A stretch of DNA of 64,000 bases from Bacillus sp. 2205SS5-2 (GTDB taxonomy: Bacteria > Bacillota > Bacilli > Bacillales > Bacillaceae_K), in assembly GCF_037024155.1 (NCBI RefSeq), contig NZ_JAYKTS010000003.1, positions 178,449 to 242,448 of the forward strand, in the 5' to 3' direction. A program made the translations under genes and the position numbers. The notes under the pieces are model-generated. The model was not told the origin of the DNA, made no database searches, and was given only the letters and a program-made list of their open reading frames with translations. This document shows positions 35,474 through 43,743 of the stretch, one piece after another. Positions within the stretch are counted from its first letter, which is position 1. The number at the start of each line of letters is the position of its first letter.

Positions 35474-35510
35474 AAAAGGACAATGATGGCAGGGAGCCTA
35501 TTGTCCTTTT
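35474..35510 (+). terminator. Terminator of the third EAL gene
   Basis: AAAAGGACAAT and ATTGTCCTTTT, a perfect 11-bp stem; the 3' side ends in a T run. Confidence 0.85.
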
Positions 35511-35515
35511 AAAAT

Positions 35516-35635
35516 GGCTGTTTTCGCAAAGTTTGTTGCTTTTCGAATCAGTCTATTTTTGATGGAATGCAACAGTAAAATGAAAAAGTCAATCAAAAAT
35601 AGGATTAAATATCCACAATGTATACGAAAAGAGCC
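35516..35635 (+). repeat. Family A repeat, short full copy
   Basis: GGCTGTTTTCGCAAAGTTTG to CAATGTATACGAAAAGAGCC, lacking part of the interior seen in longer copies. It directly follows the terminator of the EAL gene. The rest of 35636-35869 shows nothing recognisable. Confidence 0.9.
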
Positions 35636-35869
35636 TTTAAAGTACACAAAATATATTTGCGATTCCTTTATTAGTAGTAAATGGAAGCTTCTTTTTCCTT
35701 TTTTAGCGGAATAAAAATACTAATCAACATGGGAATGATCTTGCTTCGTTTTACTACATATGACAACATTCATAAATTCATTATATCTATTGTTTTTGAA
35801 GGGGAAATTAGCAAAATGACATTTGTTTTAAAAATGTAATAATTTTTGGTTTTATTTTTAATGAAATCC

Positions 35870-35929
35870 TTTACAATAGAGGTGGGCATGCTTTATTATT
35901 TTTTTTGGGATAGTGTGGAACCGTTTGCA
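35870..35929 (+). promoter_or_regulatory. Promoter and cre-like operator of the maltose phosphorylase operon
   Basis: TTTACA (35870-35875), an 18-base spacer and TATTAT (35894-35899) form a sigma-A type promoter. TGGAACCGTTTGCA (35916-35929), a palindrome around CG, lies just downstream of the predicted start of transcription. It fits the general LacI-family/CcpA pattern TGNAANCGNTTNCA, so carbon catabolite or inducer control by roadblock is likely. Confidence 0.6.
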
Positions 35930-35955
35930 CAATATCGAGAAAAGGGTGAAATATA

Positions 35956-38250
35956 TTGAAAAGACTTTTTGAAATAGATAATTGGAAAATAATCGAAACA
36001 TCTCTACATCAAGACGATTTTCGCCTTGCAGAAAGTATGATGAGTTTAGGAAATGGACATATGGGAATGCGTGGAAACTTTGAGGAAACATACACTGGCG
36101 ATTTCCATAGAGGATCGTATGTAGCTGGAGTTTGGTTCCCAGATAAGACACGTGTGGGCTGGTGGAAGAATGGTTATCCTCATTACTTTGGAAAAGTAGT
36201 TAACTCGACGAACTATATCGGAATTAATGTGTTTATTGATGGAATTGAACTTGATTTAAACACAGCAGATGTAACGGAATTTTACCGTGAGTTAGACATG
36301 AAACATGGTATACTTACCCGTAAATTTACAATCGTTCAATCTAATAATGAAACAGAAGTTGAAGTCGTTCGTTTTTTATCTATTGCCGAAAGTGAATTAG
36401 CAGCTATTCAATACAAAGTGACAGCAAAAAATTATTCAGGTGAAGTGACATTTGTACCCTATTTAGACGGTGAAATTCGAAATAAGGACTCCAACTATGA
36501 AGAAGATTTCTGGTTAGAAGTTAGCAAAACGTCTGCTGATTATGAAGGTAGTCTTGTGATGAAAACGGTGGATAACTCATTTGGGACGCCTACTTTCCAA
36601 GTCGCGACAACGATGAAAGTTGTTGTAGATGAGGCAGTTAACCATGTTTCTCACAATGCGAAACAGGAATATGTTGAAACAAGAGTGAACGTAAACGTGA
36701 AGGAAGGCGAATCTGTCACCCTGTATAAATACATTGCGATAACGACGGATAGGGATTATAAAGAAGAAGAACTTGTTCGAACAGGGGAGGAAGTGTTAGC
36801 CCGTTCATTGGATAAAGGATTTGAACAGCTTTTACAAGAACATAAACAAGGCTGGCTAGCTCGTTGGGAAATTGCCGACATTGAAATTGATGGTGAAGCA
36901 GACGCCCAGCAAGGCATTCGCTTTAATCTTTTTCAACTATTCTCTACTTACTACGGGGAAGACGCTCGTTTAAACATCGGACCCAAAGGTTTCACAGGAG
37001 AAAAGTATGGTGGAGCCACCTATTGGGATACAGAAGCCTATGCCCTTCCCCTTTATCTTTCAACAGCAAAGCCAGAAGTAGCTCGTAATTTGTTAGTCTA
37101 TCGTCATAACCAACTCAACGGAGCCTATCATAATGCAGGTCAACAAGGACTTAAAGGCGCTCTTTATCCAATGGTCACGTTTAACGGAATCGAATGTCAT
37201 AATGAGTGGGAGATTACGTTTGAAGAAATCCATCGTAACGGGGCCATTGCTTATGCTGTGTACAACTATGTTAATTACACAGGGGACAAGACTTACTTCC
37301 ATGAATATGGGATCGACGTCTTAACTGGTATTTCCCGGTTCTGGGCAGATCGTGTACATTATCAAAAGAAAAAAGACGTTTACATGATGCACGGAGTGAC
37401 GGGTCCGAACGAATACGAAAACAATGTAAATAATAACTGGTACACAAATCGTATTGCACAGTGGACACTTCAATATACATCTGAGGTCATCAACTACTTA
37501 AAAGAGGTAAATGAGACCTCACAAGTCGACGCACTCAATATTACAGAGGAAGAGCAAGGAAAATGGAGCGAAATCGCTAAGAAAATGTATCTGCCTTATG
37601 ATGAAGAGCTGGGTGTATTTGTTCAACACGATACCTTCCTTGATAAAGATTTGATGATAGCAGATGAACTGAATCCAGAAGAACGACCATTAAATCAAAA
37701 ATGGTCATGGGATAAAATATTACGAAGTTGCTTTATTAAGCAAGCAGATGTCCTACAAGGATTATACTTCTTAAATCATGAGTTTACACTCGAAGAAAAA
37801 CGACGAAATTTTGATTTTTACGAACCGATGACCGTCCATGAATCGTCCCTTTCTCCGTCCATTCATGCTATTTTAGGGGCCGAATTAGGAAAAGAAGAAA
37901 AAGCATATGAAATGTATCATCGTACCGCTCGTTTGGATTTAGATAACTACAATAACGATACAGAAGACGGACTTCATATCACGAGTATGACGGGCTCTTG
38001 GTTAGGGATTGTCCAAGGTTTTGCAGGCATGAGAACAGCAAATGAAATCTTGTCTTTTGCCCCATTTATTCCAAAAGCTTGGGATCGTTACGCTTTTAAC
38101 ATTGTGTACCGTGAATCTATTCTCAAGGTTGAAGTAACTAAAGACAATGTCACGATCTCACAAGAAGGTCCAGAGCTAGAGATGCTGCTTTTTGAAGAAA
38201 AAATAATTTTAGAAAAAAATGGAAAAATAACCATTTCAATCGCTCAATAA
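35956..38250 (+). CDS. Glycoside hydrolase family 65 disaccharide phosphorylase, probably maltose phosphorylase
   Basis: A 764-residue GH65 enzyme of usual length, which splits a disaccharide with phosphate to give glucose and beta-glucose 1-phosphate. The catalytic acid Glu lies in [16 protein letters not shown] and the phosphate-binding region in [23 protein letters not shown] is another family block. The start is a TTG about 9 bases after AAGGGTGA. The next gene is beta-phosphoglucomutase, the standard partner. Maltose is the likely substrate by overall resemblance to maltose phosphorylases; trehalose, kojibiose or nigerose cannot be excluded. No transporter is adjacent. Confidence 0.88.
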   Translation: MKRLFEIDNWKIIETSLHQDDFRLAESMMSLGNGHMGMRGNFEETYTGDFHRGSYVAGVWFPDKTRVGWWKNGYPHYFGKVVNSTNYIGINVFIDGIELDLNTADVTEFYRELDMKHGILTRKFTIVQSNNETEVEVVRFLSIAESELAAIQYKVTAKNYSGEVTFVPYLDGEIRNKDSNYEEDFWLEVSKTSADYEGSLVMKTVDNSFGTPTFQVATTMKVVVDEAVNHVSHNAKQEYVETRVNVNVKEGESVTLYKYIAITTDRDYKEEELVRTGEEVLARSLDKGFEQLLQEHKQGWLARWEIADIEIDGEADAQQGIRFNLFQLFSTYYGEDARLNIGPKGFTGEKYGGATYWDTEAYALPLYLSTAKPEVARNLLVYRHNQLNGAYHNAGQQGLKGALYPMVTFNGIECHNEWEITFEEIHRNGAIAYAVYNYVNYTGDKTYFHEYGIDVLTGISRFWADRVHYQKKKDVYMMHGVTGPNEYENNVNNNWYTNRIAQWTLQYTSEVINYLKEVNETSQVDALNITEEEQGKWSEIAKKMYLPYDEELGVFVQHDTFLDKDLMIADELNPEERPLNQKWSWDKILRSCFIKQADVLQGLYFLNHEFTLEEKRRNFDFYEPMTVHESSLSPSIHAILGAELGKEEKAYEMYHRTARLDLDNYNNDTEDGLHITSMTGSWLGIVQGFAGMRTANEILSFAPFIPKAWDRYAFNIVYRESILKVEVTKDNVTISQEGPELEMLLFEEKIILEKNGKITISIAQ

Positions 38251-38263
38251 GAGGAGGAAAAGC

Positions 38264-38932
38264 ATGGAAAAACTAGTTCAAGCATTTATTTTTGACTTAG
38301 ATGGTGTGATTACAGATACGGCAGAGTATCACTTCTTAGCATGGCAAGCTCTTGCCAATGATGTGAATATTACCTTTACTCGTGAGCATAATGAAGAGCT
38401 AAAAGGGATTTCCCGCATGGAGTCATTAGAAAAGATTCTTTTGTTGGGTAATCGTGAACACGATTTTACTGATGATGAGAAGCAAGGGCTGGCTGCGAAA
38501 AAAAATGATCATTATTTAACTCTGATTAAAGAAATAGCGCCATCCGATATCCTGCCTGGGATGAAGGAATTTATTCTAGAGATCAAAGAGAAAGGTCTTA
38601 AACTCGGACTTGCATCCGCAAGTAAAAATGCTATTACTGTCATGGAAGCATTAGGATTAAAAGATGAGTTTGATGTTATTGTCGATTCAAATAAGATTGC
38701 AAAAGGAAAACCAAATCCAGAGATCTTTCTGACAGCAGCCGAACTCTTGCAGGTTGATCCAAGGGTCTGTATCGGTGTAGAGGACGCAGTTGCAGGAGTC
38801 GAAGCTATAAAAGGAGCAAGTATGTTTGCGGTGGCGATTGGACCGAAGGAATCCTTTAAGAAGGCAGATCTTGTTTATGCAAGTACGGGTGCTGTCTCAC
38901 TTACAGAGATCTTGTCGGTTTATGCTTCATAA
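38264..38932 (+). CDS. pgmB: Beta-phosphoglucomutase
   Basis: A 222-residue HAD-superfamily enzyme converting beta-glucose 1-phosphate to glucose 6-phosphate. The nucleophile Asp and second Asp are in AFIFDLDGVITDTAEYH, with the hinge GISRMESLE binding the cofactor, LASASKNA (motif II), KGKPNPEIF (motif III Lys) and GVEDAVAG (motif IV). It follows the phosphorylase by 13 bases with GAGGAGG as its site, so the two form an operon that feeds maltose carbon into glycolysis while saving one ATP. Confidence 0.93.
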   Translation: MEKLVQAFIFDLDGVITDTAEYHFLAWQALANDVNITFTREHNEELKGISRMESLEKILLLGNREHDFTDDEKQGLAAKKNDHYLTLIKEIAPSDILPGMKEFILEIKEKGLKLGLASASKNAITVMEALGLKDEFDVIVDSNKIAKGKPNPEIFLTAAELLQVDPRVCIGVEDAVAGVEAIKGASMFAVAIGPKESFKKADLVYASTGAVSLTEILSVYAS

Positions 38933-38949
38933 AAGTAGAAAAAAGATCA

Positions 38950-38977
38950 GGCTGCTTGTTACAAAGCAGTCTTTTTT
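38950..38977 (+). terminator. Terminator of the phosphorylase operon
   Basis: GGCTGCTT pairs with AAGCAGTC (one G-U) over a short loop, followed by TTTTTT. Confidence 0.85.
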
Positions 38978-39249
38978 GCCTGGATTGAGGAATGTTTTTG
39001 AGAGGCATATTACGAGATGAAGTGATGAAAAATTGATCGGAAGATACGGTGGACTGATTAAAAATAATCGGGTAGGTGGCTGAATCTGAAGGAGGATATA
39101 TGTGGAGGAAATTTTAATTTCATAGGATTTAAATCATATTCACTGTACATAATGTAAATTTCATATCAATGTGAAAAATCTTATTGAACAATATGTGAAC
39201 TCCATTGCAAAAGAGATAGAAGGGGCGTATATTAAGAGTATAAAGAGTA

Positions 39250-39335
39250 AGTGAAATACTTCACAAACTTTCGACGGATAGTCTTAAGAGTTGTAGCTAT
39301 AATATTTTATTAAACTATATGTGAGATGTTTCACA
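39250..39335 (+). promoter_or_regulatory. Two Fnr/Rex-like palindromes and a promoter for the DoxX gene
   Basis: AGTGAAATACTTCACA (39250-39265) and TGTGAGATGTTTCACA (39320-39335) both fit TGTGA-N6-TCACA (Fnr/CRP family) and GTGAA-N4-TTCAC (Rex). Between them is TATAAT (39298-39303) without a good -35 box, as in an activated promoter. Centres are 70 bp apart. The rest of the gap 38978-39249 shows nothing clear. Confidence 0.6.
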
Positions 39336-39366
39336 AACCTCAACATTCATACTGGAGGGATTTATC

Positions 39367-39894
39367 ATGTTTGTACAATTTTTAAGAGAAAACAAAATTG
39401 CAGCGTACATCTTAACAGCACTTCGCTTATACTTAGGGTATACTTGGATAACTGCAGGCTGGGGTAAAATAACTGGCGGATTTGATGCAGGTGGATTTTT
39501 ACAAGGTGCAGTTGGTAAAGCTAGTGGTGATCATCCTGCCGTTCAAGGTTGGTGGGCCAGCTTCCTAGATAGCTTTGCTATACCAAATGTGGGACTTTTC
39601 AATGTGTTAGTTCCTTGGGGCGAATTCTTAATCGGATTAGGATTACTTCTTGGTTGCTTAACTACTGCTGCTGTATTCTTTGGAATGATGATGAACTTTG
39701 CATTCTTATTTAGTGGAACTACTTCTACAAATCCAATGATGCTCTTAATTGGAATCTTTATAATTGTTGCTGGTGCCAATGCAGGTAAATTTGGATTAGA
39801 TTACTGGGTGCAACCTGCTATTAAAACAATGATTCAAAATAAAATACTAAAAGGCAAAGGACATTCTGGCCAAATGGAAAATAAATTTGCCTAA
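39367..39894 (+). CDS. DoxX family membrane protein
   Basis: A 175-residue protein with four predicted membrane helices of the DoxX family (ALRLYLGYTWITAGWGKITGG, VPWGEFLIGLGLLLG, NFAFLFSGTTSTNPMMLLIG). The family includes a subunit of an archaeal quinol oxidase, but in bacteria the role is mostly undefined and often tied to redox stress. Two Fnr/Rex-like boxes upstream suggest control by oxygen or the NADH/NAD ratio. GGAGGG precedes the ATG by 6 bases. Confidence 0.87.
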   Translation: MFVQFLRENKIAAYILTALRLYLGYTWITAGWGKITGGFDAGGFLQGAVGKASGDHPAVQGWWASFLDSFAIPNVGLFNVLVPWGEFLIGLGLLLGCLTTAAVFFGMMMNFAFLFSGTTSTNPMMLLIGIFIIVAGANAGKFGLDYWVQPAIKTMIQNKILKGKGHSGQMENKFA

Positions 39895-39909
39895 TATATC
39901 TTTTGAAAG

Positions 39910-39939
39910 CTGACTCTTCTGGGCGAGAGTCAGTTTTTG
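39910..39939 (+). terminator. Terminator of the DoxX gene
   Basis: CTGACTC/GAGTCAG stem with a 10-base loop, then TTTTTGT. Confidence 0.88.
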
Positions 39940-40023
39940 TCTGTTTTAGATGGAAATCAACGGTGAAATGGTGGATTTAGTCGAAAATCAGATGAAAAAG
40001 ACACAATGTATGCGAAAAGAGCC
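39940..40023 (+). repeat. Family A repeat, right half
   Basis: GTCTGTTTTAGATGGAAATC to CACAATGTATGCGAAAAGAG-CC. Only the right half of the element remains; it fuses with the DoxX terminator T run. Confidence 0.8.
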
Positions 40024-40052
40024 TATAATAAAAAGAAAAAAGGAGAAAGATG

Positions 40053-40439
40053 ATGAATCATTTTATTGTATTTTTCGACGGTGTTTGTTCGCTTTGTCAA
40101 GGATCGGTTCAATTTATTTTGAAACGAGACCACAAGCGAATATTTCACTTTTCTTCTTTACAATCTGAAACGGCCTCTAACCTATTACCTTCAAAATTGG
40201 ATGAAGTAGATTCTATCATTCTTTTGCAAAATGATACCATCTTCACTCATTCTACAGCAGCGCTTAAAATAGCCAAAGAATTAAGGGGAATATGGCCACT
40301 CTTGTATGTGTTTATTATCGTTCCCAAACCTATTCGAGATGTTATGTATAAATGGATTGCAAAGCGTCGCTATCGTTGGTTTGGCAAGACAGAAAATTGT
40401 ATGCTACCCAAACCAGAATGGAAAGATCGGTTTTTATAA
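40053..40439 (+). CDS. DCC family thiol-disulfide oxidoreductase (DUF393)
   Basis: A 128-residue DUF393 protein. The family signature D-G-x-C-x-x-C is present as VFFDGVCSLCQGSVQFI near the N-terminus; the rest includes DSIILLQNDTIFTHSTAALKIAKEL, typical of DCC proteins. A thioredoxin-like fold with thiol chemistry is predicted, partner unknown. ATGs at 40050 and 40053 are both in frame; 40053 has the better distance to AGGAG. It may share redox context with the DoxX gene upstream, though a terminator separates them. Confidence 0.88.
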   Translation: MNHFIVFFDGVCSLCQGSVQFILKRDHKRIFHFSSLQSETASNLLPSKLDEVDSIILLQNDTIFTHSTAALKIAKELRGIWPLLYVFIIVPKPIRDVMYKWIAKRRYRWFGKTENCMLPKPEWKDRFL

Positions 40440-40441
40440 AA

Positions 40442-40515
40442 GGCTCTTTTCGCATGCTTTGTTGTTCTAGCATGTAAAAACGGATGGAAACACACTTTTC
40501 TTTCCTCATTTCGAC
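40442..40515 (-). repeat. Family A repeat, inverted partial copy (palindrome subtype)
   Basis: GGCTCTTTTCGCATGCTTTG then TGGAAACACACTTTTC and CCTCATTTCG, matching the right half of the 12285-12436 copy in reverse. Confidence 0.8.
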
Positions 40516-40520
40516 TAAAA

Positions 40521-40556
40521 AAAAACGCTTTCTCCTTTTGGGAGATGGCGTTTTTT
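40521..40556. terminator. Terminator of the small basic protein gene (and of the DCC gene)
   Basis: AACGC/GCGTT and CTCC/GGAG pairs with a TTTTG loop, flanked by A-rich and T-rich runs on the two sides, so it can work for both convergent genes. Confidence 0.8.
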
Positions 40557-40568
40557 CATATGCCTATC

Positions 40569-40685
40569 TTATGCTTTTGTATACGTTGTTTTGGCACTCT
40601 TTGATTTACGCTTATTTGCCATCTTTTTTGCAATCGGATAAATAATGGGCGCCCACTTAATTGCACTTCTTACTAATTTTTTCAT
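40569..40685 (-). CDS. Small basic protein, 38 residues
   Basis: This short gene encodes MKKLVRSAIKWAPIIYPIAK followed by KMANKRKSKSAKTTYTKA. It has an ideal AGGAGG ribosome binding site 8 bases before the ATG and a terminator 12 bases beyond its stop, which together make it very likely real. The protein has a short amphipathic or hydrophobic segment (AIKWAPIIYPIA) and a strongly basic second half with about 10 Lys/Arg residues. It could be a membrane-associated or nucleic-acid-binding peptide; no known family is recognised. Confidence 0.7.
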   Translation of the reverse strand: MKKLVRSAIKWAPIIYPIAKKMANKRKSKSAKTTYTKA

Positions 40686-40889
40686 AGTCATTACCTCCTA
40701 ATTAGTACTTCTATTCCCTATATTGAACAGAAAAAACTTGATATGGCTATTTGATTAGTTTCGTTCCCTAACAATTGTAAAAATGAATCATCTCTCTTAG
40801 AAGTAATGCTTACCATAATTTTTAATGTCAAGATGAAAGAACATCTCATGAGATAAAGTTCCTAAAAGTTAAAATTTTCAGAATATAAG

Positions 40890-40918
40890 TTGACTTTTTT
40901 TTCTATTCAAGGTATCTT
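40890..40918 (+). promoter_or_regulatory. Promoter of the paa operon
   Basis: TTGACT (40890-40895), 17 bases, TATCTT (40913-40918). This would start transcription near 40925 and give a leader of about 170 bases before paaA. Confidence 0.6.
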
Positions 40919-40934
40919 GTCATTAAATGAATAT

Positions 40935-40973
40935 TACGATAATTACGTAGTTCGAATTTTTAACGTTATATAA
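40935..40973 (+). promoter_or_regulatory. Candidate PaaX operator region of paaA
   Basis: TACGATAATTACGTA (40935-40949) is a dyad with TACG/CGTA arms, and TAACGTTATATAA (40961-40973) recurs almost unchanged upstream of the thioesterase gene (57305) and in related form before paaX (49649). Both sit just downstream of the predicted transcription start, a usual place for a repressor. Confidence 0.45.
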
Positions 40974-41054
40974 AAGAGGTGAATACTTGGAAGGTTTGCG
41001 AAGGTTCAGTTGCAAAAGCGAAACCTATTGTGGAACCGGGAGTACTCCTCTTTT
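40972..41054 (+). ncRNA. Candidate structured leader RNA of paaA
   Basis: AAAAGAGG (40972-40979) pairs perfectly with CCTCTTTT (41047-41054), extended by TACT/AGTA inside. Within it GGTTT (40993-40997) can pair with AAACC (41021-41025), while GGTTC (41003-41007), inside that loop, can pair with GAACC (41033-41037) outside it, i.e. a pseudoknot. A closed, possibly pseudoknotted leader directly before the operon is suggestive of a regulatory RNA; no known class is recognised. Confidence 0.4.
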
Positions 41055-41066
41055 GATGCTTCATAA

Positions 41067-41080
41067 TGATAACGCTTACA
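41067..41080 (+). promoter_or_regulatory. cre site before paaA
   Basis: TGATAACGCTTACA differs from the CcpA consensus TGWAANCGNTNWCA at one position. It lies just upstream of the paaA ribosome binding site, so bound CcpA would act as a roadblock when preferred sugars are present. Confidence 0.6.
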
Positions 41081-41095
41081 AAAAGGAGGATATCT

Positions 41096-42046
41096 ATGAA
41101 CCCAGTTCTTTCATTTGATGATTTGACAGAAGAAGAAAAACAGGAACTTTTTCTTCAACGAGTTCAAGCAGGAGAAAAAATCGAGGCAGACGATTGGATG
41201 CCAGAGGAATACCGGAAAACTCTTATCAAACTTATATCGATGCACGGAATCAGTGAAATAATGGGAGCATTGCCTGAAAAAGAATGGGTTCCAAAGGCGC
41301 CTACTCTGCGGAGAAAATTAGGGATTATGGCTAAGGTACAAGATGAAATGGGGCATGGACAGCTACTTCTTCGTGTTGCCGAGGATTTAATGGAGCCTTA
41401 TGGGAGAACAAGAGAAGATATCATGCAGGACTTATTTTCAGGAGATTTAAAGTTTCATAATGTTTTTCATATGGAAGCACCCACATGGGGAGATGCTGGG
41501 CTGATTGGCTGGTTAGTAGATGGGGCGGCAATCATCACTCAAACAAATATGCTTCAGGCCTCTTATGGTCCATATGCAAGGGCTCTAAAGCGCATTTGTG
41601 CAGAGGAAGTCTTTCATGCTCAACATGGTGAAGCAATTATTATGGCGCTAGCTGAGGGGACTTCACAACAGAAGAAATTAGTACAAGAATCCGTGGATAG
41701 ATGGTGGGAATCATTATTAATGTTCTTTGGTCCAGGAGATGCAACTACTACCGGATCATCTAAACAAGATATCACGATGAAATACAATATTCGGACGAAA
41801 TCGAATGAAGAATTACGCCAAGATTTTTTTACTAAATATGTGCCAAGAATGCTTTCACTTGGTCTAACTCTACCTGATAAAACCATGCATTATGATGAAG
41901 GCAAAGAATGTTGGATTTATAAACAACCAGATTGGACCCGCTTTAAGGAAATTATTCGGAATAAAGGACCAAAATCAAAGGAACGGCTTCGTTTGAGGCA
42001 ACTTTCTTATGAAAATAATGACTGGGTAAGGAAGGCATTAAGCTAA
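41096..42046 (+). CDS. paaA: 1,2-phenylacetyl-CoA epoxidase subunit PaaA
   Basis: A 316-residue catalytic subunit of the multicomponent oxygenase that epoxidises the ring of phenylacetyl-CoA. The di-iron ligands are seen in two E-x-x-H motifs: QDEMGHGQLLL (with an earlier Glu in SEIMGALPEKEW) and EEVFHAQHGEA. The length is close to that of E. coli PaaA (309). AAAAGGAGG is 7 bases before the ATG at 41096, and an upstream in-frame ATG at 41066 lacks a site. It is the first gene of paaABCD, behind a leader with a cre site. Confidence 0.95.
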   Translation: MNPVLSFDDLTEEEKQELFLQRVQAGEKIEADDWMPEEYRKTLIKLISMHGISEIMGALPEKEWVPKAPTLRRKLGIMAKVQDEMGHGQLLLRVAEDLMEPYGRTREDIMQDLFSGDLKFHNVFHMEAPTWGDAGLIGWLVDGAAIITQTNMLQASYGPYARALKRICAEEVFHAQHGEAIIMALAEGTSQQKKLVQESVDRWWESLLMFFGPGDATTTGSSKQDITMKYNIRTKSNEELRQDFFTKYVPRMLSLGLTLPDKTMHYDEGKECWIYKQPDWTRFKEIIRNKGPKSKERLRLRQLSYENNDWVRKALS

Positions 42047-42068
42047 GGTGGATGAGAGAGGTGAGGAA

Positions 42069-42416
42069 ATGAGCAAAGGTTTTTATCAAGAATTTGAGGT
42101 GTTCAGTAAAAAGTCCGACACTGCTCCAATGCAATATCAATTTAGTTTATTAGCCCCTAATCATGATATGGCATTAGTATTGGCACAAGAAAATTTCATG
42201 CGCCGAGAGCCTGTCGCAGATATTTGGGTTGTGAAGCGTGACGATGTCCGGAAAATGAATTCAGCGGAAAGGGAAACTTTACCTCGTTTAGATAACAAGG
42301 ACTACCGCACAACGAAGGGATATGGTTACTTAAAGAAGAAATGGCGTCGGTATGAGCAAGGGATGCTAGATGAGGAGGAAATTTTGTCATGGGGAGGGAA
42401 ATTGAAAAAACAATGA
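42069..42416 (+). CDS. paaB: 1,2-phenylacetyl-CoA epoxidase subunit PaaB
   Basis: A 115-residue protein of the PaaB family, which holds PaaAC subcomplexes together. The family core is seen as FEVFSKKSDTAPMQYQFSLL and LAQENFMRREPVADIWVV. The ATG follows GAGAGGTGAGG; the GTG at 42048 is upstream of that site. It is 22 bases after paaA and overlaps paaC by 28 bases. Confidence 0.92.
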   Translation: MSKGFYQEFEVFSKKSDTAPMQYQFSLLAPNHDMALVLAQENFMRREPVADIWVVKRDDVRKMNSAERETLPRLDNKDYRTTKGYGYLKKKWRRYEQGMLDEEEILSWGGKLKKQ

Positions 42417-43225
42417 CTAAGACAGTTGAAAGCAATCATGATGTTGAGAAAGTTGCCCTATTTGAGTTGATATATCAGTTGGCGGATGATGATTTTATTC
42501 ATGCATACCGTGGTTCTGAATGGTTGGGGCTTGCACCACATATTGAAGAAGATGTCGCCTTTTCATCCATTAACCAAGACACTATGGGACACGCAACGAT
42601 GCTATATGAACTTTTATCAGAGCTTGGAGAGGGAGAGGCAAATGATCTTGCTCATGGGCGTTCTGTAAAGGAAAGACGAAACGCAGTATTACTAGAATTG
42701 GTCAATGGACCAGGCACATATCTTGAAGAACCGCGATATGATTGGGCTTTTACGGTTGCAAGGAATTTTTATTATACAAGCTGGAAAAAAGCGAAAATTG
42801 AATCTCTTAAGCAATCGAGCTATCAGCCACTAGCTCATATTGCAGTGAAAATTAATATGGAACTTTCCTACCATTATCTTCACTGGAAAACGTGGATAAT
42901 TCAATTATTCAATGCGAGTGAGGATAGTCGGGATCGAATGATAGAAGCCTCAGATCGTGTTCATCAAGAGTTTGCAGACGTAATGTCACTCGGACCAATG
43001 GAAGCGAAGATGGTATCGCTTGGTTTTATTTCGACTCAACATGAGTTATGGAAACGCTGGACATACTTAGTTGAGCCGGTTTTTCAAGCAATCAATCTAC
43101 ACTTACCGAAGCATTTTTCTGCACAAGGTGGTCAAGGACGTATGCAGGAGCATACATCGGATCTTGCTTCAGCTCTTGAAACACTAAGCGAGGTTTATGA
43201 ATTAGACAGGACAGCAAGTTGGTAA
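42389..43225 (+). CDS. paaC: 1,2-phenylacetyl-CoA epoxidase subunit PaaC
   Basis: A 278-residue structural partner of PaaA with the same four-helix fold but without a working di-iron site. Recognisable blocks are LADDDFIHAYRGSEWLGLAPHIEEDVAFSSI, read in two parts, and HIAVKINMELSYHYLHWKTW. The ATG at 42389 has AGGAGGAAA 10 bases upstream and starts inside paaB; an ATG at 42413 that overlaps the paaB stop is the alternative. Overlap means translational coupling with paaB. Confidence 0.92.
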   Translation: MGREIEKTMTKTVESNHDVEKVALFELIYQLADDDFIHAYRGSEWLGLAPHIEEDVAFSSINQDTMGHATMLYELLSELGEGEANDLAHGRSVKERRNAVLLELVNGPGTYLEEPRYDWAFTVARNFYYTSWKKAKIESLKQSSYQPLAHIAVKINMELSYHYLHWKTWIIQLFNASEDSRDRMIEASDRVHQEFADVMSLGPMEAKMVSLGFISTQHELWKRWTYLVEPVFQAINLHLPKHFSAQGGQGRMQEHTSDLASALETLSEVYELDRTASW

Positions 43226-43237
43226 AGGATGAGGACA

Positions 43238-43717
43238 TTGAAAGAAACCATCATCAAAACACTGCAACAAGTAAAAGATCCAGAAATTGATTCTATAAGT
43301 ATTGTGGAGCTAGGTATGGTCGAAACCATCTTAGTTCAAGGTCAAGAAGTAGAAGTACATTTGCTTCCAACTTTTATGGGCTGCCCAGCCTTGGACATTA
43401 TTAAGAGAAATGTAGAAACAGCGTTGAATGAAAGGAAAGAGATTAAAAATGTAAAAGTTATATTTTTACATTCACCCCCGTGGACATCTGACCGAATTAG
43501 TGAAGTCGGTCGAGAGAAATTGAAGGAGTTTGGAATCGCACCCCCACCTCGATTCTTCGAAGATATAGGGAGTTGGCATGTAGACTGTCCGTTTTGCGGA
43601 TCTACCTATACGACGCTAGATAATCTATTTGGTCCCACTGCTTGCCGAAGTATTTTGTATTGTAAAAAGTGTAAAAATCCGTTTGAAGCGATGAAGCCGA
43701 TCTCGACGGTTATGTAA
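43238..43717 (+). CDS. paaD: Phenylacetyl-CoA epoxidase maturation protein PaaD
   Basis: A 159-residue protein with an N-terminal MIP18/DUF59 domain (QVKDPEIDSISIVELGMVE, FMGCPALDII) and a C-terminal zinc-ribbon-like part (DCPFCGS ... YCKKCKNPF). PaaD supports iron-sulfur or di-iron assembly of the epoxidase. The TTG at 43238 has AAAGGA 8 bases before it; an ATG at 43229 is right on the site and is less likely. paaE, the reductase gene usually next, is missing: the next ORF encodes an EthD protein. Confidence 0.9.
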   Translation: MKETIIKTLQQVKDPEIDSISIVELGMVETILVQGQEVEVHLLPTFMGCPALDIIKRNVETALNERKEIKNVKVIFLHSPPWTSDRISEVGREKLKEFGIAPPPRFFEDIGSWHVDCPFCGSTYTTLDNLFGPTACRSILYCKKCKNPFEAMKPISTVM

Positions 43718-43743
43718 AAAACTATAAAAAGGGAGAGTTTTTA

